From contig MSJI02000672.1 of the NCBI GenBank assembly GCA_001931905.2, positions 1-64,000 on the forward strand: a stretch of DNA of 64,000 nucleotides. Direction: 5' to 3'. Below the pieces are notes generated by a model that saw nothing but the letters and a program-made list of their open reading frames with translations, was not told where the DNA came from and searched no databases. Each line of letters begins with the position of its first letter. Within the stretch, counting starts at the first letter, position 1. The DNA is from Cladosporium sp. IMV 00045 (lineage: Eukaryota > Ascomycota > Dothideomycetes > Cladosporiales > Cladosporiaceae). Below are positions 1 through 11,001 of the stretch, in pieces. Both the position numbers and the translations under genes were made by a program.

Positions 1-211
1 ATAACATACCGGTGACGATCTTGACCTGGGCGACACCGTGGGAGTCACGGAGGACAACACCAATCTGCGAGGGGGTGGCACCCTTCTTTGCGAGCTTGCA
101 GATCTGGTCGACGACCTGGTCGGGGGTGGTCTTCAGCCACGCAGGGGCAGAGCGGCTGTAGGGGAGCGCAGAGGAGCTGATGCCCTTGCCCTTGGAATGA
201 AGACGGCCCAT
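1..211 (-). CDS. RPS13: 40S ribosomal protein S13 (uS15), 5' exon, partial
   Basis: Small-subunit ribosomal protein uS15, an rRNA-binding component of the 40S subunit in the cytosol. The exon runs from ATG at 211 down to 10 and encodes 67 residues plus one base. It opens [20 protein letters not shown] and includes [20 protein letters not shown], both near-diagnostic for eukaryotic S13. At bases 9-1 the complement reads GTATGTTAT, a canonical fungal 5' splice site, so the rest of the gene lies beyond the left edge. An early intron is typical of fungal ribosomal protein genes. Identification is very secure; only the downstream exons are unseen. Confidence 0.96.
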   Translation of the reverse strand, partial: MGRLHSKGKGISSSALPYSRSAPAWLKTTPDQVVDQICKLAKKGATPSQIGVVLRDSHGVAQVKIVTGML

Positions 212-1663
212 GTTGTCGGTATTTGCGATTTATCGAGGTTGTCGGGAAAATCGGTCGTCGTCGCTAGGCGCTGGTGAGGTCAAAGTTCGTCTCTCACCAC
301 GAGAGTATCTCTCGCAAATTTGGGCGAGATGTGGCCTTGGCGCGGATGCGGAAAATTGGCGGGAGCGAACGGCAGCTGCCGAGCTTAGCGCCGAAGTCGA
401 GATACAAAACCTTCGCTTCGACTTCAGCTTTTCTATCCGAAATCCTCACCAAGCACTGCACTCAGTTCGCGACGTTGATACTGATTCAGAGAACCTGCGC
501 ATGTGGCGTGGATCTCTACAGATTCGTATCCGACAGCGACTGGCTGCAGTGCGCATCCTTGACCACTCTGCTGGATACTCATGGAGCTGGCCTCCCACCA
601 CTAACGCAACTCGCCCTACTCACATCTATCCAACTGGTAAGCTCTACCCTTATCACCATCATCACCCCAACCTTCCCCCATTTTTGCAATGACGAGATAA
701 TTTTTGCATCTTTTCTGGCAACCTCTTATGTCAGAGGCGCTGTTTCTGGCGTCTCAGTGATCTAAATGGACTCCTGATAACGCAAATCTACAATCACTTT
801 GAAGCCAATTCACATTTCCTTGTGGACTATTCGCTGACATGGATTGAATAGGTTGGATCACAGCATCACAGCGCACCAGAGTGTTTGATACACGAAGTCT
901 ACGATAACAATTGAATAAAATGATACAATCTCCATGATAGCCTCTTCTCTCACTGCGCCCGTGTCTACTCTTGTTCACTTTGATCTGTTGTGTATCTCAG
1001 TACCATGTCGCCCAACGCTGTACTGCATGATATTTGCACTCCAATCTCCGTCGTACTTTGCCCCTAGGAACCTTGAACAGTGCCTGAGGAGGGGCTCTGG
1101 AGACATGCCTAGACCATACGCTATAAATCATCGAGCAGTCGTCTTCGTCTCGGTAGTCTACTGGGTTGATACCGAAGGAACCACACATGCCAGCCATTTC
1201 AAGCGAAGCCTTGTCACGATAAAAGCGAGGAATATAAAAATAAACTTAATTGGATATAGATTATATATACATACACCGAAGAAAGGGAAATGAAAGAGAT
1301 AAGAAAAGGGAAAAAGAAAAGACAGAGAACTGCAACATATCAAAAACTCCCGGCCGTTTCAAGTCGTTCCCATGAAGTTTTTCTCTCCTTCTCGCAGTCA
1401 AATGCCTCAAAACAAAAATCAAGAAATCGATATTCCACGTCCTTCACTGTCTCCGTCCCCTACTCTGCTCGTCTGCTGCTGCTGCTTCTCCTGCTGCTCT
1501 CAAGATTATACAAAACAGGAAAAACTGGGGAAAAAAAAATTGCTATATGATGATGATGAAATGCGCTGCCGTAGCGGGTAATGCGTGTGCCATCTTTCCC
1601 CTCCAAAAAACCCATGCTCGTCTTTCACGCTTTGCTTCCTCCTTCTTTGGGGCTGCCTTTGCA
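212..1663. other. Intergenic region, RPS13 promoter side
   Basis: No convincing gene. The left part should hold the RPS13 promoter. Several short frames exist, but the two longest (210-692 and 274-765, plus strand) start at non-ATG codons and resemble nothing I know. Weak splice-like signals lie at 638 (GTAAGC) and 732 (TGTCAG), discussed as a finding. The right end (about 1440-1660) is CT-rich and AT-rich and probably forms the 3' flank of the next gene. Confidence 0.6.
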
Positions 1664-3086
1664 TCAAGGCCACCATTTCATGCGCTTGTAGCTCTCGATC
1701 ACGTCTTCGACTTCCTGCTTTGTTATTCGCTCGTGCTTGGGGCTGTGAAAGAAAAAAGTCAGCGACCGGCTCTCCAAACGGGCCAAATAAACTCCAGCCA
1801 AAAGGGGGGAGGGAAAGATAAAAACCACGCACCTAAACCCAACCACACTCTCAAACCGACTCCCGTCAAGACACAAGTCCGCATCCCTCAACAGCTCCTT
1901 CTCCATGAACGGGCTGAGCGGGCCCCCATTCTCCTTGATCCCCGCGTCCTCCTGCAAATCCGCCCAGTCGTCCAGCGTATCGTCGTTGACATCGTCCACG
2001 ACGTGCTCCAAATTCAAGCGCGCGAAAGTGTTGACCAGAGTATTTTGAAAGCCCGTCTCGATGCCGAACACCTCCTTGACGATCGCCGCCATGGTGCCCT
2101 GCGACGTGTTGCCCCGGTCGACGACGTTGAAGACGATGTAGGGCTCGCCGGCCGCGCTCGGTATTCGGTCGTGGGTGGAACTCCACTCCGCCGCCTGCCA
2201 GGCCGCCCGCGCCGCGTCCTCAACGTGCAGCGTGTTGGTGCGCATGTCGCTGTTCCAGAGGTACTTCATCGTCTCGGGCTTGTCCTTGCTGCGCTCCTGG
2301 TACAGGCGCGCGAGAGCGAGCTGCGTGCCCAACCAGCGGCCGGCGTAGGGCCCGTAGACGTGCGGGAAGCGCAGAACGCAGAGGCGCAGGCCGGGGATCT
2401 TCGCAAGCTCCTCCTCGGCGCTGAGTTTCCACTTGGCCTGCTTGGTGTGCGGCTTGCTGGTCTTGTCGCTCTCCTTCTGCGGCGTGCGGTTGGAGTTGTA
2501 CACCGTGCCCGTGCTCATTTCCACGAAGGCTTTCACCCCGCGCTTCGCTGCTTCTTTACCCACGGCCACGCTCAGGTCGAGGCTGCGCAGCTTGTACACC
2601 TCGTCTTCTTGCGAGAAGCGCGTCTCGCCGCCGCAGTTGAAGACATAGTCGAACTCGCGCTTGATTCCGTCAGGGCCGTCCGGGAGGTCGAATATCCGCG
2701 CTTGTGACTGTTCGCGCGAGGCATCTGCTTGTACGAAGTTTTCTTGCGAGCAGGCGTTTTCGTGCTCAGGTGCGAGGGAGGCGAGTTGAGGGAGCTGCTT
2801 GTCGACTATGCGGAGGGTTGAGGCGAGGTTGTTGCTGTGAATGTGATGTGCGAGGAAGCGGCCAATGTAGCCTGGAAAGAAGCGCAAACGGCGTCAGTTT
2901 CGGTGATGTCTCGACTTCAAACAACGCAATTGCCTTGGAGTATACACATATAGCAAGGAATCGTGCAATACGACCATCCACGAACATAAACTCCAAACCC
3001 TAGCATGCAAAGAACCACATACCTAAACCGCCAATGATCAAAACCGCAGGCTTGGTGGGGTTCGCGGGGCCAGCGGAATCGCCCAT
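1664..3086 (-). CDS. NAD-dependent epimerase/dehydratase-like extended SDR protein
   Basis: Three exons, join of 3086-3023, 2871-1833 and 1742-1664, give 393 residues. The first intron (GTATGT...CCAG) splits the Rossmann motif: splicing yields GGLGYIGR at residues 19-26, the NAD(P)-binding glycine loop of extended SDR proteins. The second intron (GTGCGT...ACAG) separates the C-terminal SPKHERITK...KWWP. Family features include NCGGET after the third strand, MSTGTVYNSN in the catalytic-serine region, and RFPHVYGPYAG, the usual LR.P.VYG segment. The classical YxxxK catalytic pair is not evident; the expected place reads KQAKWKLSAEEEL. It may therefore be an atypical or non-catalytic member, perhaps organellar. 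The substrate is unknown. A purine-rich stretch lies upstream near 3490. Confidence 0.85.
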
Positions 3087-5054
3087 CGTGCCCGGGTCGA
3101 GAGTCTGTAGATTTCTGTGGTCCGGGCCGTTTCAAGAAGCAGAGAGAAAGCAAGTTGAATGCGGGCAAGGGCTTTGCGCGCACGAAAGTCCAGGTGAGGG
3201 AGTTCGATAGGAAGGGTGGTCTCGAGCAAGGGGAAAAGAGCGAAAGTTGAAACGAGGAACGGAGAAAACGGTAGGGACTGGTGAGATGACGAGAGCGAGA
3301 GCGCAAGGCTCGCGCGATCGTTCTTGTTGGATCCTTTTTGGGGGAACCAAGCACGAGTCAATGTCACCGAGCCAGCCAGCCGGTGTGCGCGCGCTTGCTA
3401 CACAGCGGGAAAGTCTAGCAGATGCGCTGACGGATAGGGCGCCGGCGTGATTGGGTAAGCGGTGCGGTCGGTGTCTAGGGCAGGGGACGAAGAGAGAGGG
3501 AGAGGGAGGGAGGCTAAGGTATGGAGGAATCAATGATGCGAGATGAGGGGGAGAGTTAGTGAGGTGAGGTAGTAATAATGGCCGGGGTGGGAAGAGGCAG
3601 GTGGGCACACAGACACACACATAAGCGCAGAGCCGCGAGCAGCAGTTTAGCAGCGACAGGGTGGTGGAGATGATTGCAAGCTATACTTCCTAGTAGTAAA
3701 TGGGCTCTTTGGGGGGATTGACAAGGGTCTCTTCGGGCTCTTCTCGCAGGAGCAAAGATAGCTAATGACGCCCATCCATATATGTGCATTGCTTGATGAT
3801 CCACAAACGATAAGTGCAGATGCATATGCGCTTGTCGGGAAAATCTTATTACCACAAAGTCCCGCATGAATCGCGTATCTTATGTCCATCATCAGCCTGC
3901 AGGTTGAAGCCAGAGGCGCGGTGCATGGCGTGGACGCATGGTGTAGATAGAAGTAGTAAAGGAGCTAGTAGGGCAGACGGGGGATCGCATATATTACTGA
4001 CGTCTCTGTCTTCACCTAGCGTCAGGCATGAAGATTGACGATGGAAGTCGGGCGTGGGAATTTTGGCTTGAAGACATCCTTGAAGCCGAAATTATGGCAG
4101 AAGTCGTTTCTTGACATGCGGTCGAGAAGAACGGCCTTCGAGCCAGCCCAACGAACAAGAAACTGGCGGGGCATCAGAGTTACCTCTCTTGGCTTAAAAC
4201 GACTTCATCCCTCCTGAAGCCCGCATGAGGTATGGGGTCGGCAGAGTGAAGTGGAGTGCATGACCCGAGCCGAGCGATTCATCTGCTTTACCGGAGGTAT
4301 TAAAGCCTGATAGAGCCGTGATAGTGATGACAGTAGTTCTGCGTGATAACGATAACATGAACATGCTATGCCTCAAGTATCACAAAGAATAACACCGACA
4401 TGCATACGCTGCTGCATCCCATGCTCTCTGCCCTGTGGCATCTCCCGAAGTCAAAGATGACGATGAGCAACTCGAACGTCGCCTATAATCGACATAATCT
4501 CAAACCCTTGGAGCTCCTGCTCGAAGCTAAGGGCATCGAACTAAACAAGGTCGGCCCGGGCCCACAAGCATCCTGTCAGCCCCTGTTCCTGGTCGGAGAT
4601 CTCCGCTGCCGAACCGCTCGTCAGGTATTCATTCATCCATTCGTCCAGGACTGTCCGCGGTGACGGTGACCGTCGGCGCCTATGACAGTCGCAATAGCCG
4701 CCCGAAGGAGTGAGTTGTCGAAAGGAAGAAGGAGGACCCACCTCACCACGATGACATGTCGGACGAAACCGTCAAATCTGCAAGTCTGAAGAGCTGTCGC
4801 TTCTGTGCTCCTGCGCTAGTGCCCATCAATCAAAGAAAGCGTTGGAAAAGAAGTGGGAATTTTCTTCTCTAATATAATCGTTTCGATCTTCCCTCGTCGG
4901 GGTTCGATCCCGCCCAAAAGTTGCGGTGATACACTCACTTCTCTCTTTGCTGCTGTACTGCTATACAAGAACACACCGCCTAAGAAAAGAAGCTTGCTCC
5001 AAAACCAAAAAACCCTCCAGGGATATCAACAATAGCAACGACGCGGCACTCCTC
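3087..5054. other. Intergenic region without a supported gene
   Basis: About 2 kb between the SDR gene (reading left from 3086) and the 3' end of the BAH-PHD gene. The first 500 bases are GA-rich on the plus strand (for example 3480-3520), as in many fungal promoters. Open frames are short, low in complexity or non-ATG. A TpsiC-arm-like string near 4898-4912 lacks the rest of a tRNA. Confidence 0.6.
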
Positions 5055-6391
5055 TTAGTCAACTTCCGCCCCGCAAAAGAGACAGCACACCTCTTCGGAA
5101 TACTGCTCACCGCGCTCCGTAGTAATTACGATTTCATCCTCCTCGGCAGCATCGACATTAGGTCTGTCAGGGTGGCCTTTAATGAAAACCTCGGCTGTCG
5201 TCAAACTCCTGGTTGCGTCGGCGACGGCGGTGAGGTTTGGGTTATTGGCGGAGTTCTTCAGCTCGCCCTTCTTACTTTGCGATCTTGATGGACTTCCAGG
5301 TTTGTTTTGCTCTTCGACTATGGAAAGCGGTTAGTTTAACGGAGGCTTCCTCACCCAATATTCGTGGAGTTTTGACTTACTCGCGCGCTCGAGTGCTTGT
5401 TCCGCAATGCACCGCACATGCATCCACTTGCGACACTCGCCATTGGAACACTGTACTATCAGTTCGTCCGGATTTTGAGGCGCATTGTCGATGCATATTG
5501 TTCGCAATTTCTGGAACGGTGTTAGTGAGGCTTGTCCATTCAAAAACTCTTCTTTCGCTTGGCCATACCGAGAACGTCTTGGTGTTCGCAAAATCATACG
5601 TCTGCCGCCAGAAGAATTCTTCTTCCGCTGGCATGCTCGTTTCGTCATCGTCGGCCAGCTCATCCCAGTGCTTCACTTTAACGGCGCCGTTAACAGCCAT
5701 GGCGTCGATGACGTCCATCTGATTCGTCGGTATAAGCTCATTCTTCCCATGATAGTCCTTCCGCCCGCTGTCCAAATCTTCCGGCCGGTTCAGCCAACTG
5801 AGACGAACATAAACATGCTCCGGGCCCAGCGCGCGGACTTCCAAGACCTTCGCTTTCCATTGAGAGTTGAGATCAAGTTTCGGATCGTCGCTTTCGTCGT
5901 GCTTTACAAGAATACATTCGCCCGTCGCAATGCTTTCTGATCCAACTACAATTCCCGTCAGTCACATGTCCTGATTGACACAGATACATTTTGAAGTGTA
6001 TTGTTCTCTTACCAGAGAATTTCTTATACCGTCGTAAACTTTCCCACTTGTCCTTTGGCCGCACCTCGTATTGCACCGAAAGTCTGTCCTCGAAAATATC
6101 GTCCTGTATGTACATTTGTTGCGCGCCTCGTTTCCTCTTCCGCGATGCAGGCAATGTGGCCACGCTGAATGGTCGGTCCGTGACGAGCAAATAGTCGCGC
6201 AATCGCTCTCTATCGACCTCTGAAAGTTCGGCAGGCTGCGCTGTGGGCGACTTCATGGCGCTGTGTCTAGGAGTCTTGGAAATAGTCAAGGGCGTTGGTG
6301 TCTGAGGCGTTGCGCGCCCGTTCGTCGTTTGTCTTGGGCGGCGCGCAGTTTGCAAGGATTTGCGTGGTTTCTTGGTTTGCATTTTCGCCAT
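5055..6391 (-). CDS. BAH-PHD chromatin reader, EPR-1-like
   Basis: Four exons, join of 6391-6013, 5945-5569, 5510-5381 and 5317-5055, encode 382 residues with all introns GT-AG and in phase. Residues 1-100 are basic and disordered (KKPRK, RKRKR). About 115-252 form a BAH domain (for example VYVRLSWLNRPEDL, YHGKNELIPTNQMDVI). Residues 258-286 give a PHD-type zinc finger half (C258, C273, C278, H283, C286). A final CxxC at 374-377 near the C-terminus could supply the missing zinc ligands. The BAH plus split PHD order matches the fungal EPR-1 family, whose Neurospora member reads H3K27 methylation in Polycomb-type silencing. The orthology is inference; other fungal BAH-PHD proteins exist. The ATG at 6391 is the first in-frame ATG; further upstream only a TTG is open. 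Confidence 0.85.
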
Positions 6392-7754
6392 ATTGTATTG
6401 TGTTTCCAATGCGCAAACGCAAAAAGACTAGCGATCCAAAGTGGTGATGCGCGACAGGAAACGTGACGGAAAGGCGCGTCGTGGGAGGTTTAGACTGGCG
6501 CGGTCGCGTGAGGGCCGACCATATGGTTAGCGATGATTTGTCTGAGGTTGACGTTCCGTCAGGGTTTTTCCGTAGAAGCGCAATGAATGTGGTGGGGTAG
6601 GGTGAGGTGTATGCGCAGTGACTTGTTGCATCTCGTTATTGCTGATGGGCGTTTCTTGTCGCGGAAAGCGCGTTTGAGGACCGTGCGAGCGAGCCGAGGT
6701 GGGAGGAGGCTGTTGCCGTGCCTCCTTCCTCCACCTCACGTGGAAGCGGTGTCATGTCAGAGGTGTCTATCGATAACGGTGGAACTGTCTCGTCTCCAGG
6801 AGAAACCATCATGTCTTCACTCTGATCACTGCTCTGTAAGGCGAAATAAATACTCGCTTATGCACGTGATTGACCCTTTTGTCGGCATCTGACATTCGCA
6901 GCTTACCACACAGCCGAAAAGCATCCTTGGAGACATATCTCTTTTTCGACTCTCGCGAATAGCCGTTGACGATTGAAAACTAGTCGACGATATCATTGCG
7001 TTGACTCGTGTCGGCAAATCGCTTAGCGAGGGAATCTCGGCATCACCAACGAGCAAAATTCTATAGCCGACACTCTTCAGTGGCCTACAGGTGGTACTGA
7101 GAACATCGAAAAGTATTTTGGTTGATGCCAGGACAGACCAAAATGAGAATCACAATCAACATGCGACACTGAAAAGATGCTAAATCTCTCTTGGTACCGC
7201 CAAAGCTTTCGTTCCCATCAGTCGCTTATCATCAAACGTCCAGATGAAACTTGCAGTGAAGCCAGGCAAAGGTCACGTGGTCATCAGGTTCTCGTGGCTC
7301 TTGCAGGCTAGACCCTAAAGATCAGCCACGATCAGCCTCAATCCCAAGGCCGCTAGTGGCAGGCCCTCCCGAATACTTGCTCAAAAGCTACTCAGAACTC
7401 CACCTCGATGATGCTGGGCAAAGGGCAGCGAGTCTCAAAGACCAAATAGACCAGCGGTAAAGGTAGGAAACTCTCTCACAAAACTCTCTCACTCTCTCGT
7501 GCCAACCAACTCATCTCCACACTCCTCCCCGTTCTTGCGCAGGTTTATGGTGGGAAGTAGCCCTTAAGAGGACGCCTCATACCTGCCAACCACCACTCTA
7601 CCTCTCCTCGCCCACCGTTACACCACGCTTTCTGCTATTACGCGCTACTATACGAGCCACGATCAATTGAATATTCGAACATACTCGCCCAGTCCAGCCT
7701 GGCCATTACAATCTAACACGCTCCCCACCACTTCGAACAAAGACAACCGCAACA
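6392..7754. other. Intergenic region, promoters of BAH-PHD and CTR genes
   Basis: Divergent spacing of about 1.36 kb between the BAH-PHD start (6391, minus) and the copper transporter start (7755, plus). No gene is supported. A CACGTG palindrome lies at about 7274 and a CTTGCTCA string at about 7377, one mismatch from the yeast Mac1 site TTTGCTCA; the latter is only suggestive. From about 7490 the sequence is CT-rich, as in fungal core promoters. Confidence 0.5.
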
Positions 7755-8412
7755 ATGAACCACGACATGTCCGGAATGGATATGGACATGGGCGGAGACT
7801 CTTCCTCCTCCATGTCCATGGGACACTCTATGCCCATGGCTTTCACGAACGACCACAGCACACCTCTCTTCTCCGAACAATGGACACCCTCAACCACCGC
7901 CGGCTATGCCGGCACCTGTATCTTCCTCATCGTCCTCGCCATCATCAGCCGCATGCTGGTCGCGTACCGCAGTGTCCTGGAAGCCAAATGGCGTGACCTC
8001 GCAATCAAGCGACGATACATCACCGTCGCAGGCGACAACCCGGCCGACAGAGAAAGGCAAGCAGTGCCGGCGGAGGCGAAGAACGAAGAGGCGACTTTGA
8101 CTGTCAGGGGTCTGGACGAGAGGGTCAAGGTGATCAGGTCGCCCGCACAAGCTGGCATCAGCATTACGCCTTGGAGGTTCAGCACCGACTTGCCTAGAGC
8201 TTGCATATACACCGTTCAGGCTGGTGTCGGATACTTGCTGTAAGTACCTGCTGCTGCTCTTTCCATGTTGTCGTGCACATAATGACATTTCACGCAGCAT
8301 GCTGGCTGTCATGACGCTCAACGTCGGCTACTTCATGTCAGTGCTCACCGGTCTGTTTCTCGGAGAACTCGCCGTGGGACGCTACACTGGCATTGAAGAG
8401 GACCACCATTGA
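7755..8412 (+). CDS. Ctr-family high-affinity copper transporter
   Basis: Two exons, 7755-8239 and 8298-8412 (GTAAGT...GCAG), encode 199 residues. The Met/His/Asp-rich N-terminus (MNHDMSGMDMDMGG and later MSMGHSMPM) is the copper-collecting ectodomain. TM1 is about residues 49-70, followed by a charged cytosolic loop of about 80 residues. TM2 carries the conserved MxxxM (M163-M167, just after the splice junction). TM3 carries GxxxG (G180-G184), needed for trimer packing. The fold imports Cu(I) at the plasma membrane or from the vacuole. The C-terminus ends in acidic/His residues (EEDHH) that may hand copper to chaperones. Identification is strong; location cannot be decided. Confidence 0.95.
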
Positions 8413-8819
8413 ACGTCGTAACGATAGAGTTGTTTCTTCAGCGAATTTCTGCAGCGTTCAAGCAATTTCTTGGGGACACATCTAGGATACAGACCTAAAA
8501 ATGCAGAGTTTCCAGAACATCATTGCAGTTCCCACATTTTCCACTTTCGATCAATTTGCCGCCAGCCTCACGTGGAATGTTAATACTAACCGCGCACCGG
8601 GGTCGCCGTCGATCTTGCATTCCTTGCCCAGATTTTGTTATGACTACGGCATTGGCTGGAAGCGTCGCTTACATCTGCTATTTGGGCTGATACAATACCT
8701 TTCTTACCAACGCCTTTCGACGCAGACATCGCTCATCCTGCTCTCAGCAGTCCCAAGTCGCATCGGCGGTCATCGCACGTCCTTTCCTTACAGCTTCTGA
8801 TCACATCCAAACCTCCGCC
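8413..8819. other. Short intergenic region
   Basis: Contains the CTR 3' flank and the promoter of the ferritin-like gene. No repeat or gene seen. Confidence 0.6.
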
Positions 8820-9836
8820 ATGCCCGCCTATGGCTACGCGGCGATTGCCAGCCTTGTGGCGACAACCCTGGCTCTCCCACAGCCCTTCACACACCTCTTG
8901 AACAAGAGACAGACCCTGTCCTCTTTCTCTGATGGTAGGCCAACCCAACCCCCGACCACCTCCACCTCCACTCAACGCGAACGCTGACACCCCACGCAAG
9001 TCGACATCCTAAACTATGCCCTCACGCTCGAACACCTCGAAGCGACCTTTTACCGACAAGGCCTGGCGAAATTCACCCCATCCGACTTCAGCAACGCCAC
9101 CGCCCCGTCCGGCATCTACGCGCGCCTGACCGAAGTGGCCACGCACGAAAAAGCGCACGTGGACTTCCTGACCGTCGCGCTCGGCGCCTCCGCCACGAAG
9201 GAGTGCACCTACGCCTTCCCGCTCGACACCGTCGCCTCCTTCCTCGCGACCGCCAGCGTGCTGGAAGGCGTCGGCGTGAGCGCCTACCTGGGCGCCGCGC
9301 GCCAGATCGCCAACAAAGACTACCTCACGGCCGCGGGGTCGATTTTGACCGTGGAGTCCCGCCACTCCGCGTACCTGCGCGACGTCTCGAGCGGGTCGAC
9401 GCTCTCGCCGTTCCCGACTGCGAATGATGTCGGCCTCTCCCCTAACGCGATTTTCACCCTCGCCTCGGCTTTCATCACAGCATGCCCGTCCACCAACCCC
9501 ACTCTGCCCGTGAAACCCTTCCCCGGCCTCGCCGCGACGCGCGCTGGCGTCGTGCCCGCCGGCAGCACCGTGGAGGTCAAGACGGCGAACACGGTTCTGG
9601 CGCCGGGGAGTGGGAAGGCGAAGCTTTACGCCGCGTTCGTGACGGCCGCGGGGCCTGTTTGGACCGATCTGACGCCGGCGGGAGACGGTATGGGATTCAG
9701 CGTGAAAGTGCCGGCGGAGGGCGTGAGGGGCCAGAGTTATCTTGTCTTGTGTAATTGTGAGGACAGGGTGGATGATGGGACGATCGTGGCGGGGCCGGCG
9801 GTCATGGAGGCCGTGGCGGCTGATGCTGCTTCTTAG
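8820..9836 (+). CDS. Secreted ferritin-like domain protein (Rds1-type)
   Basis: Exons 8820-8934 and 9001-9836 (GTAGGC...GCAAG) give 316 residues. A signal peptide is visible at 1-19 (hydrophobic, ending LALPQP), followed by a Kex2-like KR at 29-30. Residues about 39-200 match the Ferritin_2 type: VDILNYALTLEHLEATFY with paired Glu, EVATHEKAHVDFL, and a second helix pair with VESRHSAYLRD. Family members include fission yeast Rds1, induced by stress. Metal binding is plausible because the E..E and E..H patterns survive, but it is not proved. The 3' half is very GC-rich in third positions compared with its neighbours. It sits immediately before a decayed retroelement, so its 3' flank may be heterochromatic. 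The start is the only ATG giving a signal peptide. Confidence 0.88.
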
Positions 9837-9924
9837 TTTTCTTCTGGGATGGGAAGGGGGGTTGGGTTGGGGTTTGGGTTGGGTCATGTTTTGGTAACTC
9901 ATAGTCATATGTATTCGTATTCAA

Positions 9925-10020
9925 GAGCAGGAGGTCAAGTCAGCAGCCGGAAATTCATATTCAAACATGTTTTAGGTCTGTATCCTAGATCTGTCCGATG
10001 AACTGCTCGAATGGCTGCAG
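9925..10020 (+). repeat. Direct repeat, left copy
   Basis: Left member of the direct pair. It aligns with 11002-11103 over AGCAGGAGG(T/C)CAAGTCAG(C/T)AGCC and on through the ATG-containing AT-rich core to GAACTGCTCGAA. Confidence 0.7.
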
Positions 10021-10076
10021 AAATACGATTATCTCAGCGGCAAGTGTATGATCCGGAGACGCTTTATCGGTAGGGA

Positions 10077-10253
10077 GCTGCACCCACGTTTTCGGAGATA
10101 CTCGATGCTACATGCGGCTCTATCAGTGGCGACTACTTGTTCTAGGGGAGCTATGCCCGAGGATAGCTGCACCACGCTTCCGGAGATACTCAATCCTACA
10201 TACAGCTCTCTCAGTGGCGACTATATGTTCTGGAAAAGCTATGCTCGAGGATA
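10077..10253 (+). repeat. Tandem duplication, two ~88-bp units
   Basis: Unit 1 is 10077-10165 and unit 2 is 10166-10253. Both start GCTGCACC, share CGGAGATACTC and CAGTGGCGACTA, and end CGAGGATA. A degraded half unit precedes them (about 10028-10076) and the start of a third unit follows at 10254. The structure probably arose by slippage within the element. Confidence 0.75.
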
Positions 10254-10302
10254 GCTGCGCCATATCGTGGTGCTCGAGGCTCGGCCACTCGCATTCCTGA
10301 TT

Positions 10303-10586
10303 GCAGCGGTGGAATCAAGAAGCAGCGTACCTACTTCACTTGTGGAAAAGCTGGTCACTACAAAGTCGATTGTCCAGTGCAGAAGGGTAAAAAGGCCATT
10401 GATGATAACGCTCGACTGCAGAAGGATCTGAGCGACGTGCGCGCAGCATACACCGAACTGGAAGCCCAGGGAGTCAATCACCACAACAATTACACTTTCG
10501 AGCTGCCTGCCACTACCGTCACTACACGCCGCCCGCCAGCTACTATGCCCGGTGCTCGAGGCTCAGCTACCACTCCTATAACTTAG
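10303..10586 (+). pseudogene. Retroelement gag remnant with damaged CCHC zinc knuckle
   Basis: A frame ending at the TAG at 10584-10586 contains TYFTCGKAGHYKVDCPVQKG, the CCHC knuckle pattern CxxCxxxxHxxxxC of retroviral-type Gag nucleocapsids. The first cysteine position is Tyr (TAC; TGC to TAC would be one G-to-A transition, as RIP produces). A short coiled-coil-like stretch (NARLQKDLSDVRAAYTELEA) follows, then Thr/Pro-rich sequence. There is no upstream ATG or full Gag, and no protease, reverse transcriptase or integrase nearby, so it cannot be active. Element class (Copia or Gypsy) cannot be decided. Confidence 0.7.
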
Positions 10587-10668
10587 CGCACTCCTATAAC
10601 TCAGCGCACTCCTACTCCTGCAACTCAGTGCACTCCTGCAACTCAGTCTCCTGCGACTCAGCACGCCC
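10567..10668 (+). repeat. Short degenerate tandem repeat, GCACTCCTATAACTCA type
   Basis: Five to six imperfect 16-21-base units of the form ACTCCT(A/G)(T/C)AACTCAG(C/T)GC follow the gag frame. They encode the Thr/Pro/Gln-rich extension in the element and look like slippage products. Confidence 0.7.
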
Positions 10669-11001
10669 CATCAGTCAGCATATCAGATACTACAATGCGT
10701 GCCGATGGTCCTACACGCCTCGACGAAGAAGACGGGTAGTCCACCGTCGACGAGGAGAGTGATGGAGAGGAGGACAATGTGGAGGACACCAACACCGTGA
10801 TGATGAGGAGGATCTCATTGATTTCTCGGAGGACATGCCAGCAAAGGAACAGATGTTTCTTTTATCAGGCAATTCGAGGAGGATTTGGCCTTCACCGATG
10901 TGGAGTTGTAAGCGAGACAGAGCTGGCACAGGACTAACGTGCCTCAAATGCACGAGCTGGGGAATTCTGAGGTTGGCATGGGTATTATTACGTTTCTCAA
11001 A

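Noticed and set aside
210..765. Two overlapping plus-strand frames of 160 and 163 codons
   Set aside because: Both start at non-ATG codons, overlap in different frames, and lie in the RPS13 promoter.
1547..2707. 386-codon plus-strand frame
   Set aside because: Antisense shadow of the SDR gene, which has clear Rossmann motifs and introns on the minus strand.
3132..3620. 162-codon minus-strand frame rich in Pro, Leu and Ser
   Set aside because: Low-complexity translation of a GA-rich promoter strand.
4890..4915. TpsiC-arm-like string GGGGTTCGATCCCG suggesting a tRNA
   Set aside because: No acceptor stem, D-arm or anticodon arm could be formed with the 80 bases on either side or on the other strand.
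7377..7384. CTTGCTCA resembling a Mac1 copper-response element before the CTR gene
   Set aside because: One mismatch to the yeast consensus, a single copy, and the factor is poorly conserved in filamentous fungi.
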